Shown piece by piece: positions 26,268-35,591 of a DNA stretch of 64,000 nt. The DNA comes from Atopobiaceae bacterium (GTDB lineage: Bacteria; Actinomycetota; Coriobacteriia; Coriobacteriales; Atopobiaceae). Made by a program: the position numbers and the translations under genes. The stretch is from positions 79,998 to 143,997 of the forward strand of contig CADFJN010000005.1 in assembly GCA_902834555.1 (NCBI GenBank), written 5' to 3'. Under the pieces are notes generated by a model. That model ran no database searches, had not been told where the DNA came from, and worked only from the letters and a program-made list of their open reading frames with translations. Each line of letters begins with the position of its first letter. The first letter of the stretch is position 1.

Positions 26268-26312
26268 ACGGGGGCCGGGCGTTCTTACGGCGCCTGGTCC
26301 CCGTTCCTTTTC
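26268..26312 (+). terminator. partial terminator/attenuator after the binding-protein gene
   Basis: An imperfect stem (ACGGGGGCCGGGCG with GGCGCCTGGTCCCCGT) precedes CCTTTTC. It probably lets the binding protein be made in excess over the permeases. Confidence 0.55.
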
Positions 26313-26332
26313 TCACGCGGGAGTGGAAAAGC

Positions 26333-27235
26333 ATGAAAAGCAAAGCCATAAAGCAGAGCTCCCAGATAAAGTCGACCAGACATTTTTGGTGGCTCTTCCT
26401 TTTGCCCGTGACGGCAGCGTTCTGCATTGGCTTCGTCTGGCCGTTTATCCAGGGCATCTATCTTTCCTTCTGCAAATTCAAGACCGTCTCGAGCGCTAAG
26501 TTCGTAGGTCTTTCCAACTACGCCTCCGCCTTCGCGGACGAGTCCTTCCAGCATTCCTTCTGGTACACGGCGCTCACTGCCATCGTCTGCCTTGTCCTCA
26601 TCAACGTGATTGCGTTCGCCGTGGCCTATGCGCTCACGCAGGGCATCAAGGGCTCGAACATCTTCCGTACGATCTTCTTTGCGCCCAACCTCATTGGCGG
26701 CATCGTCCTGGGCTACATCTGGTCGATGATCTTCGACGGCATCCTGCAGCAGTACGGCACGTCGGTGGTTCTCGAGACCAAGTACGGCTTCTGGGGCCTG
26801 ATCATCCTCATGTGCTGGCAGCAGATCGGCTACATGATGATCATCTACATTGCCGGTATCCAGGCCGTTCCCGAGGACATGATCGAGGCAGCCAAGATTG
26901 ACGGCGCAACCAAGGCGCAGACGCTCTTCAAGGTGATCATCCCCAACGTCATGCCGTCGATCACCATCTGCACGTTCCTCTCGCTCACCAACGGTTTCAA
27001 GCTCTTCGACCAGAACCTCGCGCTTACGGGAGGCCTGCCGTACGAGCAGCTCGCCGATGGCTCGACCATCAACACAACCGAGATGATGGCCCTGAACATC
27101 TACAACACGTTCTACTCCGGTACCGGTGCATCGCGTGGCGTTGCCCAGGCAAAGGCGGTCATATTCTTTATCCTCGTGGCAGCCATGGGCCTTGCGCAAC
27201 TCTCGTACACCCGTAAGAGGGAGGTGCAGCAGTAA
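26333..27235 (+). CDS. sugar ABC transporter permease (MalF-like)
   Basis: The 300-residue membrane protein has six predicted helices beginning WWLFLLPVTAAFCIGFVWPF, and the EAA loop EAAKIDGATKAQTLFKVIIP near residue 184, which docks on the ATPase. It is the first permease of the operon and lacks the long periplasmic loop of E. coli MalF. Its stop overlaps the next ATG by one base, indicating translational coupling. GCGGGAGTG upstream serves as ribosome binding site. Confidence 0.9.
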   Translation: MKSKAIKQSSQIKSTRHFWWLFLLPVTAAFCIGFVWPFIQGIYLSFCKFKTVSSAKFVGLSNYASAFADESFQHSFWYTALTAIVCLVLINVIAFAVAYALTQGIKGSNIFRTIFFAPNLIGGIVLGYIWSMIFDGILQQYGTSVVLETKYGFWGLIILMCWQQIGYMMIIYIAGIQAVPEDMIEAAKIDGATKAQTLFKVIIPNVMPSITICTFLSLTNGFKLFDQNLALTGGLPYEQLADGSTINTTEMMALNIYNTFYSGTGASRGVAQAKAVIFFILVAAMGLAQLSYTRKREVQQ

Positions 27236-28101
27236 TGGCAAACCAGCAGCCACAGACGCTCGCATCCGAGGCGCGTCACAAGAAGATTCTGACCATCGTC
27301 TTTACCATCATCTGTGTCATCTGGGTCCTGCCCGTTGTGTGCGTGGCAATCAACTCCTTCAAGCTGAACACCTTCGTCAAGACCGAGACGTTTGCCCTGC
27401 CCACCGAGGAGAGCTTTGCCGGCTGGTCCAACTTCATCACCGGAATGACCTTCGGCAACTACCCGTTCTGGAGCGCGTTTGGCTACAGTGCCCTCATCAC
27501 CGTGCTCTCCACCGCGCTGATCCTTGTCTGCTGCTCCATGGCGGCCTGGTACATTGCCCGTGTGGACTCCAAGTTCTGCAAGGTCATCTACACGCTCTGC
27601 ATCTTCTCGATGGTCGTGCCCTTCCAGATGGTCATGTTCACGCTGTCCAAGACAGCTGACACCCTGAAGCTCAACACGCCCTGGACCATCCCCATCGTCT
27701 ACCTGGGCTTTGGTGCGGGCCTTGCGATCTTCATGTTCGTCGGCTTCGTGAAGTCCATCCCGCTGGAGATCGAGGAGGCTGCCGCCATTGACGGCTGCGG
27801 CCCGGTGCGCACCTTCTTCCTGGTCGTGCTCCCCATGCTCAAGCCCACGCTTATCTCCGTTGGCATCCTCGAGATCATGTGGGTCTGGAACGACTACCTC
27901 CTCCCGTACCTGGTCCTGGACATCAACCAGTACCGCACGATCCCCATCCAGATCCAGTACCTCAAGGGCAGCTACGGAACGGTCGACCTGGGTGCAACCA
28001 TGGCAATCATCCTCATGGCCATCATCCCCGTCATCGTGTTCTACCTCTCCTGCCAGAAGTACATCATCAAGGGCGTTGCTGCCGGCGCCGTCAAGGGCTA
28101 G
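27235..28101 (+). CDS. sugar ABC transporter permease (MalG-like)
   Basis: The 288-residue permease partner has an N-terminal helix IVFTIICVIWVLPVVCVAINSF, then MVVPFQMVMFTL and the EAA loop EEAAAIDGCGPVRTFFLVVLP near residue 178. It ends with YIIKGVAAGAVKG, the usual MalG-family tail. Coupled to the preceding gene by a TAATG overlap. Forms the transmembrane heterodimer of the importer. Confidence 0.9.
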   Translation: MANQQPQTLASEARHKKILTIVFTIICVIWVLPVVCVAINSFKLNTFVKTETFALPTEESFAGWSNFITGMTFGNYPFWSAFGYSALITVLSTALILVCCSMAAWYIARVDSKFCKVIYTLCIFSMVVPFQMVMFTLSKTADTLKLNTPWTIPIVYLGFGAGLAIFMFVGFVKSIPLEIEEAAAIDGCGPVRTFFLVVLPMLKPTLISVGILEIMWVWNDYLLPYLVLDINQYRTIPIQIQYLKGSYGTVDLGATMAIILMAIIPVIVFYLSCQKYIIKGVAAGAVKG

Positions 28102-28147
28102 GCCAACGACCGGGCACGTCTGAGTTCGCCCCCCTCTTTCCCACTCT

Positions 28148-28178
28148 CTCCGCAGGACCCACTCTGGGTCCCGCGGAG
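28148..28178 (+). terminator. intercistronic hairpin before the ATPase gene
   Basis: CTCCGC and GGACCC pair with GGGTCC and GCGGAG around ACTCT in the 156-base gap between permease and ATPase. There is no T-run, so it may be an RNA-stability or attenuating hairpin rather than a full terminator. Confidence 0.45.
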
Positions 28179-28257
28179 GGGGGACCTCCTCAAAGACATG
28201 CAGCCTATCGCGGGGACGCGGGCCCCGGCTGCGACCTAAGGAAGGAATCCGAGAACC

Positions 28258-29463
28258 ATGGCAGAAGTCAGCCTTAAGCACATCACCAAGATCTATCCAA
28301 ACATCGAGAAGACCAAGAAGCACCACTTTGGCAAGAAGGCCGCCGAGCCCGAGAAGAAGAGCAACCTCAAGGTCACCGACGAGGGCGTCGTGGCCGTCGA
28401 GGACTTCAACCTCGACATCGCCGACCGCGAGTTTGTCGTCCTTGTCGGCCCCTCCGGCTGCGGCAAGTCCACGACGCTGCGCATGATCGCCGGCCTCGAG
28501 AGCATCTCCGGCGGCGAGCTCACCATTGACGGCAAGGTCATGAACGAGGTGGCCCCCAAGGACCGCGACATCGCCATGGTCTTCCAGAGCTACGCCCTGT
28601 ATCCTCACATGACCGTGTACGACAACATGGCCTTCCCGCTGAAGCTCCGCAAGGTCCCCGAGGACCAGATCGACCAGAAGGTCCGCCAGGCGGCAGAGAC
28701 CCTGGGCATCACCCAGTACCTTGACCGTAAGCCCAAGGCCCTCTCCGGTGGCCAGCGCCAGCGTGTCGCCATCGGCCGTGCCATCGTGCGTGACCCCAAG
28801 GTGCTCCTCATGGACGAGCCCCTCTCCAACCTTGACGCCAAGCTCCGCAACCAGATGCGCGCCGAGATCATCAAGCTCCGCAAGCGGATCAACGCCACCT
28901 TCGTCTACGTCACGCACGACCAGACCGAGGCAATGACCCTGGGCGACCGCATCGTGATTATGAAGGACGGCGTGGTGCAGCAGGTTGGCACCCCGCAGGA
29001 GGTCTTCAACGAGCCCGCCAACCTCTTTGTGGCCGGCTTCATCGGCGTGCCGCAGATGAACTTCTTCGATGGCCACCTCGAGAAGACCGCCTCGGGCTAC
29101 GTGCTCGACGCGCTCGACACCAAGATTGCCATCTCGCCCGAGACGGGCAAGGCCCTTGAGGCAGCCGGCGTCACCTCGCTCGATGTCACCGCAGGCGTGC
29201 GTCCCGAGCAGATCCAGCTTGCCAACGCGGACGAGCCGGGCGCCATGTCTGGCACCATCGACGTCTCCGAGCTCATGGGCTCGACGGTCCACGTGCACGC
29301 GAGCGTCGAGGGCTACGACTTTGTCCTCGTCATTCCCACCATCGACTTCGACGGCGCCCTGGGCAGGTCCTTTGCCGATGGCGCACCCATCTCCTTCAAG
29401 TTCGAGCCGAACGCTGTCCACTTCTTTGACAAGGCGTCCGGTAAGAACATCATCAAGCCGTAG
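28258..29463 (+). CDS. sugar ABC transporter ATP-binding protein (MsmK/UgpC/MalK type)
   Basis: The 401-residue ATPase has Walker A GPSGCGKSTT near residue 65, Q-loop VFQSYALYPHMTV, signature LSGGQRQRVAIGRA, Walker B VLLMDEPLSNLDA and H-loop YVTHDQTEAM. The C-terminal 130 residues are the MalK-type regulatory OB-fold. An insertion of about 20 residues (KKHHFGKKAAEPEKKSN) between the first strands near residue 20 is absent from typical MsmK. It drives the maltodextrin importer and, as in streptococci, could serve other sugar importers too. ATG with AAGGAAGGA upstream. Confidence 0.92.
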   Translation: MAEVSLKHITKIYPNIEKTKKHHFGKKAAEPEKKSNLKVTDEGVVAVEDFNLDIADREFVVLVGPSGCGKSTTLRMIAGLESISGGELTIDGKVMNEVAPKDRDIAMVFQSYALYPHMTVYDNMAFPLKLRKVPEDQIDQKVRQAAETLGITQYLDRKPKALSGGQRQRVAIGRAIVRDPKVLLMDEPLSNLDAKLRNQMRAEIIKLRKRINATFVYVTHDQTEAMTLGDRIVIMKDGVVQQVGTPQEVFNEPANLFVAGFIGVPQMNFFDGHLEKTASGYVLDALDTKIAISPETGKALEAAGVTSLDVTAGVRPEQIQLANADEPGAMSGTIDVSELMGSTVHVHASVEGYDFVLVIPTIDFDGALGRSFADGAPISFKFEPNAVHFFDKASGKNIIKP

Positions 29464-29496
29464 CCTTCCCTCCCTCCCGCGACATCGGCTTGGTGC

Positions 29497-29540
29497 GGCC
29501 CCGGCCCGCTTTCTCGGACGGGTCGGGGCCCTTTTGCGGG
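29497..29540 (+). terminator. terminator after the ABC operon
   Basis: GGCCCCGGCCCG pairs with CGGGTCGGGGCC and is followed by CTTTTGC. It separates the transport genes from malQ. Confidence 0.75.
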
Positions 29541-29594
29541 AGCGACATCGATGACGGCCTGCGCGAGAGCGCAGAACGAGAGAAGGAGAGAAAC

Positions 29595-31103
29595 ATGGAG
29601 AGAGCAAGCGGCGTTCTCATGCCCGTCTCGTCGCTTCCGGGTATTGTGGGCATTGGCACCTTTGGTCGCGAGGCGTATGACTTCGTGGACTTCCTTGCCC
29701 GCACCCACCAGCGCTACTGGCAGGTGCTACCCCTCACCACCACAAGCTTTGGCGACTCGCCCTACCAGTCCTTCTCCGCCTTTGCGGGGAATCCGTACTT
29801 CATAGACATCCAGGATCTCGTTCGCCTTGGCTACCTCACCGAGCAGGACCTCGTTGTTTTGCCCTTTGGAGACGATCCAGAGAATGTCGACTACGGCACG
29901 CTCTTCCGCGGACACAGGGCTCTGCTCGAGCGTGCGCTCCCGAGCTTCTCGGCAGCGCCGCCCGAGGACTTCGGGGAGTTCTGCGAGTCGAACGGCTCCT
30001 GGCTCGAGCCTTACTGCGAGTTCATGACCGTCAAGGAGGAGTTTGGCCTCAAGGCGTACTACGAGTGGCCGCAGCAGTACCGCAGCCGCGGCAAGGCGAG
30101 CGCAGCGCTCTGCGCCAAGCACCCCGAGCGCATGCGCTACCACCAGATGACGCAGTACTTCTTCTATCGTCACTGGAAGAGCCTGAAGGACTACGCCAAC
30201 GAGCGCGGCGTGCTTATCATTGGAGACATCCCCATCTACGTCTCGCGCGACTCTGTGGAGATGTGGGCCACGCCGGAGCTCTTCCGCGTGGATGCCACGG
30301 GCAACCCCACGTGCGTGGCCGGTACCCCACCCGACCAGTTCTCCTCGACCGGTCAGTACTGGGGCAACCCCATCTATGACTGGGCGGGCATGGCCGAGGA
30401 TGGCTTTGCCTGGTGGGTCGAGCGCCTGCGCGCTAGCCTCGAGCTCTACGACATCCTGCGCATCGACCACTTCCGCGGCTTCGAGTCCTACTGGTCCGTG
30501 CCCTTTGGCGCGCCTGACTCGAGCTTTGGGCGCTGGGCCAAGGGTCCCGGCAGCGACGTCTTTGACGCCGTCGCCGAGCATCTGGGCGAGCTTCCCATCA
30601 TTGCTGAGGACCTGGGCTTCATGACGCCAGAGGTCATAGCCATGCGCGAGCACACGGGCTTCCCCGGCATGAAGATCCTGCAGTTTGGCTTTGACTCCGA
30701 GGGCGATTCCCTCGACCTTCCGCACCACTACGTTGCCAACACCGTCGCCTACGTGGGCACGCACGACAACGAGACTGCCATGGGCTGGTTCAAGGACACC
30801 GCCACGCCCGACGTGCGCGAGAAGACCATGCGCTACCTGGCCCTTGGACCCGGTGAGACCGTGGCGCAGGGCTGCAACCGCGCCATTGCCGCCTCGGTGA
30901 GCGACACCTGCATCTTCCGCATGCAGGATCTTCTCGGGCTGGATAACTCCGCTCGCATCAACACCCCCTCGACCGTGGGGAAGAACTGGCGCTGGCGCAT
31001 GCTGCCCGACGCCGTGACACCCGAGGTCGAGGCAGAGCTCTCTGATCTGACCACCACCTACTACCGGGTCCCCGGCACGAAGGAGCCCGAGCTTCCCGAA
31101 TAG
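29595..31103 (+). CDS. malQ: 4-alpha-glucanotransferase (amylomaltase, GH77)
   Basis: MalQ transfers maltosyl/oligosaccharide units between glucans in the cytoplasm. Its 502 residues show the family start RASGVLMPVSSLPGIVGIGTFG, DSPYQSFSAFAGNPYFID, YDILRIDHFRGFESYW (nucleophile Asp), IIAEDLGFMTPEV (acid/base Glu) and YVGTHDNETAMGW (third Asp). ATG 29595 follows AAGGAGAG. It is followed by glgP, a classic pairing for converting imported maltodextrins to glucose and glucose-1-phosphate. Confidence 0.96.
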   Translation: MERASGVLMPVSSLPGIVGIGTFGREAYDFVDFLARTHQRYWQVLPLTTTSFGDSPYQSFSAFAGNPYFIDIQDLVRLGYLTEQDLVVLPFGDDPENVDYGTLFRGHRALLERALPSFSAAPPEDFGEFCESNGSWLEPYCEFMTVKEEFGLKAYYEWPQQYRSRGKASAALCAKHPERMRYHQMTQYFFYRHWKSLKDYANERGVLIIGDIPIYVSRDSVEMWATPELFRVDATGNPTCVAGTPPDQFSSTGQYWGNPIYDWAGMAEDGFAWWVERLRASLELYDILRIDHFRGFESYWSVPFGAPDSSFGRWAKGPGSDVFDAVAEHLGELPIIAEDLGFMTPEVIAMREHTGFPGMKILQFGFDSEGDSLDLPHHYVANTVAYVGTHDNETAMGWFKDTATPDVREKTMRYLALGPGETVAQGCNRAIAASVSDTCIFRMQDLLGLDNSARINTPSTVGKNWRWRMLPDAVTPEVEAELSDLTTTYYRVPGTKEPELPE

Positions 31104-31175
31104 GGGAGTGCGGGATGCCGCATGGCCACCGTCCACTCTGTCATGTCACCGCGACACTTGGAGGTATCGCATCAC

Positions 31176-33437
31176 ATGAAGATCGATCTTGAGGCACGTT
31201 CCCAGGAGAAGTTTGGCCGTCCGCTCGCCGAGCTCGACGACACCACCATCTGCACCATGCTCGAGGACATCGTCCGCGAGCATGCGGCGACCATGCCCCT
31301 CAACGAGGGCAAGCGCCGCCTGTACTACCTCTCGGCCGAGTTCCTCATTGGCCGTCTGCTCACCAACAACCTCATCGAGCTGGGCGTGTACGACGACGTT
31401 AAGACGCAGCTCGCTGCCGCCGGCCATGACCTGGGTGCCGTCGAGGAGCGCGAGGTCGAGCCGTCCCTGGGCAACGGTGGCCTGGGCCGCCTTGCCGCGT
31501 GCTTCCTGGACTCCATCGCAACGCTTGGCCTCCCCGGAGATGGCGTGGGCCTGAACTACCACTACGGCCTCTTCCACCAGCGCTTTGTTGACCTGCAGCA
31601 GGCTGCGGAGCCCGATGGCTGGCTGGACCGCCAGGACTGGCTCGTGAAGGACGAGAAGGCCTACACCGTCGAGTTCGGCGGCTTTACGGTGAAGTCGCGC
31701 CTGTACGACATTGACGTCTTGGGCTATGGTCGCACCACCAAGAACCGCCTGCGCCTCTTTGACCTCGAGAGCGTTGATGACTCGCTGGTGCCGGTCAACT
31801 CCATCGACTTCGACAAGGGCGAGCTCGCCAAGAACCTCACGCTCTTCCTCTACCCCGACGACTCCGATGACGCCGGCCGCCTGCTCCGCGTGTACCAGGA
31901 GTACTTCATGGTCTCCAATGCGGCCCAGCTTATCCTCGACGAGGCCGTCGAGCGCGGCTCCAACCTGCACGACCTGCCCGACTACGCCGTGGTGCAGATC
32001 AACGACACGCACCCCTCCATGGTCATCCCCGAGCTGGTGCGCCTGCTTGTGGACGTTCATGGCTTCGAGCTCGACGAGGCCGTCTCGGTGGTGCGCCGCA
32101 TGGTGGCCTACACCAACCACACGATTCTTGCCGAGGCGCTTGAGAAGTGGCCGCTCGAGAGCCTCAAGACCGTTGCCCCGCGCATGGCGGAGATCGTGGT
32201 CAAGCTGGACGAGCTCGAGCGCGCCGAGAACGGCAGCGACGACGCCGTGGCCATCGTGCGCGATGGCGTGGTGCACATGGCCCACATGGCCATCCACTAC
32301 GGCTTCTCGATCAACGGCGTGGCCGCGCTGCACACCAAGATCCTCGAGGACACCGAGCTGCACCCCTTCTACGAGCTCTATCCCGAGAAATTCTCCAACA
32401 AGACCAACGGCATCACCTTCCGCCGCTGGATCATGGATGCCAACCCGGCGCTCTCTGGCGTGCTCGATGACGTCCTGGGCACGGGCTGGCGCACCTCCTG
32501 TGACCTCTCCGGGCTTCTCGCCTTCAAGGACGACGAGGCAGTCCTCGCGCGCCTGGACGACGCAAAGTCTGAGGCCAAGGTCGGTATGCGCGAGTTTCTG
32601 TGGGAGACGCAGGGCGTGCGCATCCCCGAGGACGCCATCATCGACGTGCAGGTGAAGCGCATCCACGAGTACAAGCGTCAGCAGATGCTCGCGCTCTACA
32701 TCATCTGGAAGTACCTCGACATCAAGAATGGCAACATTCCCGCACGCCCGCTCACCATCGTCTTTGGTGGCAAGGCGGCGCCCGCCTACACCATTGCGCA
32801 GGACATCATCCACCTGATCCTGCTGCTCTCCCGCTGGATTGCGGCAGACCCGGTTGTCTCGCCGCACCTGCAGGTGGTCATGATCGAGAACTACAACGTG
32901 AGCGCTGCCGAGCGTGTGATTCCCGCTGCCGACATCTCCGAGCAGATCTCTCTTGCCTCAAAGGAGGCCTCGGGCACCTCGAACATGAAGTTCATGCTCA
33001 ACGGAGCCGTGACCCTCTGCACGCTGGACGGAGCAAACGTCGAGATTGCCGACCTTGTAGGCGACGAGAACATCTACACCTTTGGCACCTCCTCCAAGGA
33101 GGTCGAGCGCCTGTACGCCGAGCGCGCCTACGATGCGCACGCGCACTACCTGCGCCCCGGTGTGAAGCTCCTGGTGGACTTCATCACCAACCCCGCCTTC
33201 CTTGCGCTGGGCAACGCAGAGCGCCTGCACCGCCTGCACGACGATATGGCCTGGAAGGACTGGTTCATGGCGCTTCTCGACATTGAGGAGTACATCCAGA
33301 AGAAGGAGCAGGTGCTTGCCGACTACGAGAACCGCGATGCCTGGCGCAAGAAGTCGCTGGTGAACATTGCGAAGGCGGGTGCCTTCTCGTCTGACCGCAC
33401 CATCCGCCAGTACAACGAGGACATCTGGCACCTGTAA
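31176..33437 (+). CDS. glgP: glycogen/maltodextrin phosphorylase
   Basis: The 753-residue PLP enzyme phosphorolyses alpha-1,4-glucans to glucose-1-phosphate. Conserved segments are RRLYYLSAEFLIGRLL, EPSLGNGGLGRLAACFLDS, NYHYGLFHQ, VQINDTHPSMVIPEL, VQVKRIHEYKRQ and the PLP-lysine motif EASGTSNMKFMLNG. I placed the start at ATG 31176 (MKIDLEARS), with GGAGG 11 bases upstream; the earlier in-frame ATGs at 31122 and 31143 lack a good site. It is shorter than the enterobacterial GlgP (815), with no N-terminal regulatory extension, which favours maltodextrin use. Confidence 0.95.
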   Translation: MKIDLEARSQEKFGRPLAELDDTTICTMLEDIVREHAATMPLNEGKRRLYYLSAEFLIGRLLTNNLIELGVYDDVKTQLAAAGHDLGAVEEREVEPSLGNGGLGRLAACFLDSIATLGLPGDGVGLNYHYGLFHQRFVDLQQAAEPDGWLDRQDWLVKDEKAYTVEFGGFTVKSRLYDIDVLGYGRTTKNRLRLFDLESVDDSLVPVNSIDFDKGELAKNLTLFLYPDDSDDAGRLLRVYQEYFMVSNAAQLILDEAVERGSNLHDLPDYAVVQINDTHPSMVIPELVRLLVDVHGFELDEAVSVVRRMVAYTNHTILAEALEKWPLESLKTVAPRMAEIVVKLDELERAENGSDDAVAIVRDGVVHMAHMAIHYGFSINGVAALHTKILEDTELHPFYELYPEKFSNKTNGITFRRWIMDANPALSGVLDDVLGTGWRTSCDLSGLLAFKDDEAVLARLDDAKSEAKVGMREFLWETQGVRIPEDAIIDVQVKRIHEYKRQQMLALYIIWKYLDIKNGNIPARPLTIVFGGKAAPAYTIAQDIIHLILLLSRWIAADPVVSPHLQVVMIENYNVSAAERVIPAADISEQISLASKEASGTSNMKFMLNGAVTLCTLDGANVEIADLVGDENIYTFGTSSKEVERLYAERAYDAHAHYLRPGVKLLVDFITNPAFLALGNAERLHRLHDDMAWKDWFMALLDIEEYIQKKEQVLADYENRDAWRKKSLVNIAKAGAFSSDRTIRQYNEDIWHL

Positions 33438-33562
33438 TGAGACAAGGGAAACTCCCCCGTCTTATGGCACGTCCCAAATTACGACGGCCCCGAAGCAACT
33501 TCGCTTCGGGGCCGTTTCTATGAGACAAAGGTACGAGACAAAGGGAGTTTCCCTTTGTCTCA
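33438..33562. repeat. terminator flanked by inverted GAGACAAAGGGA palindromes
   Basis: TGAGACAAGGGAAACTCCC at 33438-33456 is the near-exact inverse of GGGAGTTTCCCTTTGTCTCA at 33543-33562. The right arm itself is a palindrome, GAGACAAAGGGA, GTT, TCCCTTTGTCTC (33535-33561), and a further partial copy TGAGACAAAG lies at 33521. The right arm overlaps the stop codon of the minus-strand gene ending at 33560. It looks like a REP-type intergenic element. Confidence 0.65.
33484..33519. terminator. bidirectional terminator between glgP and the convergent gene
   Basis: A perfect 13-bp stem, ACGGCCCCGAAGC with GCTTCGGGGCCGT, closes a six-base loop; T-rich sequence follows on the plus strand. It sits between two convergent genes. 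Confidence 0.85.
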
Positions 33563-34477
33563 CATCCCTTCGAACGCAGCGCAGATTGCGTCGAGCAGCA
33601 GCACGGCGTAGGTCTGGGCGTCGCCGATGGTGAAGGTGCCCTCGAAGTTGGGGCCAACGGGCAGCTCGATGCGCACCACGGGCACGGTCTCGCGCGAGCT
33701 CTCGACGGCCGTGCGCAGGCGCAGCGGCAGCGTGTCGACGTCGTCCATCACCACGTTGGAGGTGGTAGTGCCATCGGGCAGGGGAGCGGCAGAGAGCACG
33801 AGCACGGCCTGGGCTCCCTTGCAGGCGTCGGACGCCGCGGAGTCCACAAGCTCGAGGCCCGAGGCGTTTGTCGTGGCGCTTGCCAGGTTCCAGATGCGGC
33901 CCGCGACGTTTCTCGAGATGGGGTCCTCGCCGGTGATGCAGAGCTTCACGACCTCGAGCACGCCTGCGGCGCGGGCAAAGCCCATGCCGCCCTGCGGATG
34001 TGGACCAGCAGCGGGGTTACCGCCCCACACGTGCTTCAAGCGGTCGATGGCATCAAAGGTGTCGGGGAAGGCCATGCCGTCTGCCAAAAGGCCAACGCTC
34101 TCCTGGAACTGCTTGACCGCGGCCTCGGTGTGGGCACCGTACTGGCCGTCGACCGCGCCGCAGGAGAAGCCCAGGACGTTGAGGCGCTCCTGGAGCTGGC
34201 GCACGTCGTTGCCATGGAAGTTTGGGAGGCGCAGGTAGAGCGTGCGGTCACCAAGCTGGTAGCACTCGTCCACCAATGCGGCCCAGGTAGCAGTATCAAT
34301 GACGTCGCCCAGCGACAGACCGTGGTCGAGCCTAAAGCGCGCGACGGCGGTGGCTGTAGAATGGCCAAAGGTCTTCTCGGCAGTTTCCTTCTCGTCGATC
34401 TTGTATCCCAGCGAGCCCAGGCGCTCCTGGATGTCCTCCACGGCGGGGCCCGACGCGCCTTCGCGAATTGGTTCCAT
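33560..34477 (-). CDS. protein with two peptidoglycan-binding (PG_binding_1) domains
   Basis: Of its 305 residues, 1-70 (AVEDIQERLGSLGYKID..., TATAVARFRLDHGLSL) and about 85-150 (VRQLQERLNVLGFSCGAVDGQYG, AVKQFQESVGL) are two three-helix peptidoglycan-binding repeats. The rest (about 165-305) is an unassigned alpha/beta domain that resembles a degenerate amidase fold. There is no signal peptide or membrane helix, which is odd for a wall-binding protein. It is the last gene of a minus-strand group with polyprenyl synthetase and galE. ATG 34477. Confidence 0.7.
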   Translation of the reverse strand: MEPIREGASGPAVEDIQERLGSLGYKIDEKETAEKTFGHSTATAVARFRLDHGLSLGDVIDTATWAALVDECYQLGDRTLYLRLPNFHGNDVRQLQERLNVLGFSCGAVDGQYGAHTEAAVKQFQESVGLLADGMAFPDTFDAIDRLKHVWGGNPAAGPHPQGGMGFARAAGVLEVVKLCITGEDPISRNVAGRIWNLASATTNASGLELVDSAASDACKGAQAVLVLSAAPLPDGTTTSNVVMDDVDTLPLRLRTAVESSRETVPVVRIELPVGPNFEGTFTIGDAQTYAVLLLDAICAAFEGM

Positions 34478-34521
34478 ACCCTAGTTCCCCTCGATATCGT
34501 GGGCGTGAGGCAGCATCCGGA

Positions 34522-35589
34522 CTAGCCCCTGCGTTCCACAAAGAAGTCTGCCATAGATTCGAGAACGGCGTGTGCGTCTCCTGCGAGCTCGACGCCCTTG
34601 AGGCTTGCCTTTGCGCTGCGCGCGAGCCCATGGGCGTAGCTGCGCACTGCGTCGATGGCCCCCGCATCCTCCATGAGCTCTACCGCGCGGGCAAGTACCA
34701 ACGTGTCCGTTGCGTGCGACGAGAGGATGCCGAGAAGCTCGTCCCTCTCGGCACCTGCAAGGTGCTCGAGCGCCCAGCACACGATCATGGTTCGCTTGCC
34801 CTCGGTGATGTCGCTCCGGAAGTCCTTGCCCTGGGCCTCGGCGTCGCCAACGAGGTTGAGGAGGTCGTCCTGCAGCTGGAAGGCGAGGCCTGCGTCTATG
34901 CCAAAGGAGCCAAGAGCCCCCACCTGTGCGTCCGTTCCGCCGCCGCAGATGGCGCCAATGGAGAGCGGCGAGGCGGCGGAGTAGAACGCGGTCTTGTGCG
35001 TGGCCATCGTGAGGTAGTCACCCGTGGTGACGTCCCAACGCTCGTCGCGCGCCCAGCCGAGGTCGAGCGCTTGACCCTCGACGGTGCGCTGCTCCATCTG
35101 CGCAATCTCCTCGAGCACGCGCAGCTTGGTTGTGCCGTCGAGCGATTCGTCCTCGAGCACGCCCCCGAAGGTGCGAACGATGCCGAGGTCACCAACGTTG
35201 ATGGCCACGCCAACGCCTTCGGTGTGGTGCACGCAGGGCTGGCCACGGCGCATCTCGCCCTCGTCGGCGATGTCGTCGTGGATGAGGGCTGCGGACTGGA
35301 AGTCCTCTATTGCGGCCGCGGCCGAGAGGGCGCACGAGGCGTCTCCGCCAACGGCCTCGCAGCCAAGCAGCACCAGCGCGGGACGCGTGCGCTTGCCGCC
35401 CGAGCGCGTGAAGCGCGCAAATGGGTCGTAAAGGTAACGCGAAAGGTCATCGCCCGCGTGCGTCTCGTCGGACAGGGGTGCGGGCGCGTGTCCGACGAGG
35501 TACGCCTCGATGGCGGGGCGCTTCTCGGCGAGGTATTCCGCGAAGAGCCTGCCCCCGTTGCCCGTGTCTGTGGTGCTGCCTGCTGCCAT
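34522..35589 (-). CDS. trans-polyprenyl diphosphate synthase
   Basis: The 355-residue all-helical isoprenyl diphosphate synthase has GGKRTRPALVLLG, the first Asp-rich motif LIHDDIADEGEMRRGQP near residue 101 and the second motif FQLQDDLLNLVGDAEAQGKDFRSDI. In the second motif the usual DDxxD ends in Asn (DDLLN). It elongates isopentenyl diphosphate for quinones or carrier lipids; product length is not readable. It lies 2 bases after the galE stop and upstream of the peptidoglycan-binding gene. Confidence 0.85.
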   Translation of the reverse strand: MAAGSTTDTGNGGRLFAEYLAEKRPAIEAYLVGHAPAPLSDETHAGDDLSRYLYDPFARFTRSGGKRTRPALVLLGCEAVGGDASCALSAAAAIEDFQSAALIHDDIADEGEMRRGQPCVHHTEGVGVAINVGDLGIVRTFGGVLEDESLDGTTKLRVLEEIAQMEQRTVEGQALDLGWARDERWDVTTGDYLTMATHKTAFYSAASPLSIGAICGGGTDAQVGALGSFGIDAGLAFQLQDDLLNLVGDAEAQGKDFRSDITEGKRTMIVCWALEHLAGAERDELLGILSSHATDTLVLARAVELMEDAGAIDAVRSYAHGLARSAKASLKGVELAGDAHAVLESMADFFVERRG

Positions 35590-35591
35590 GG

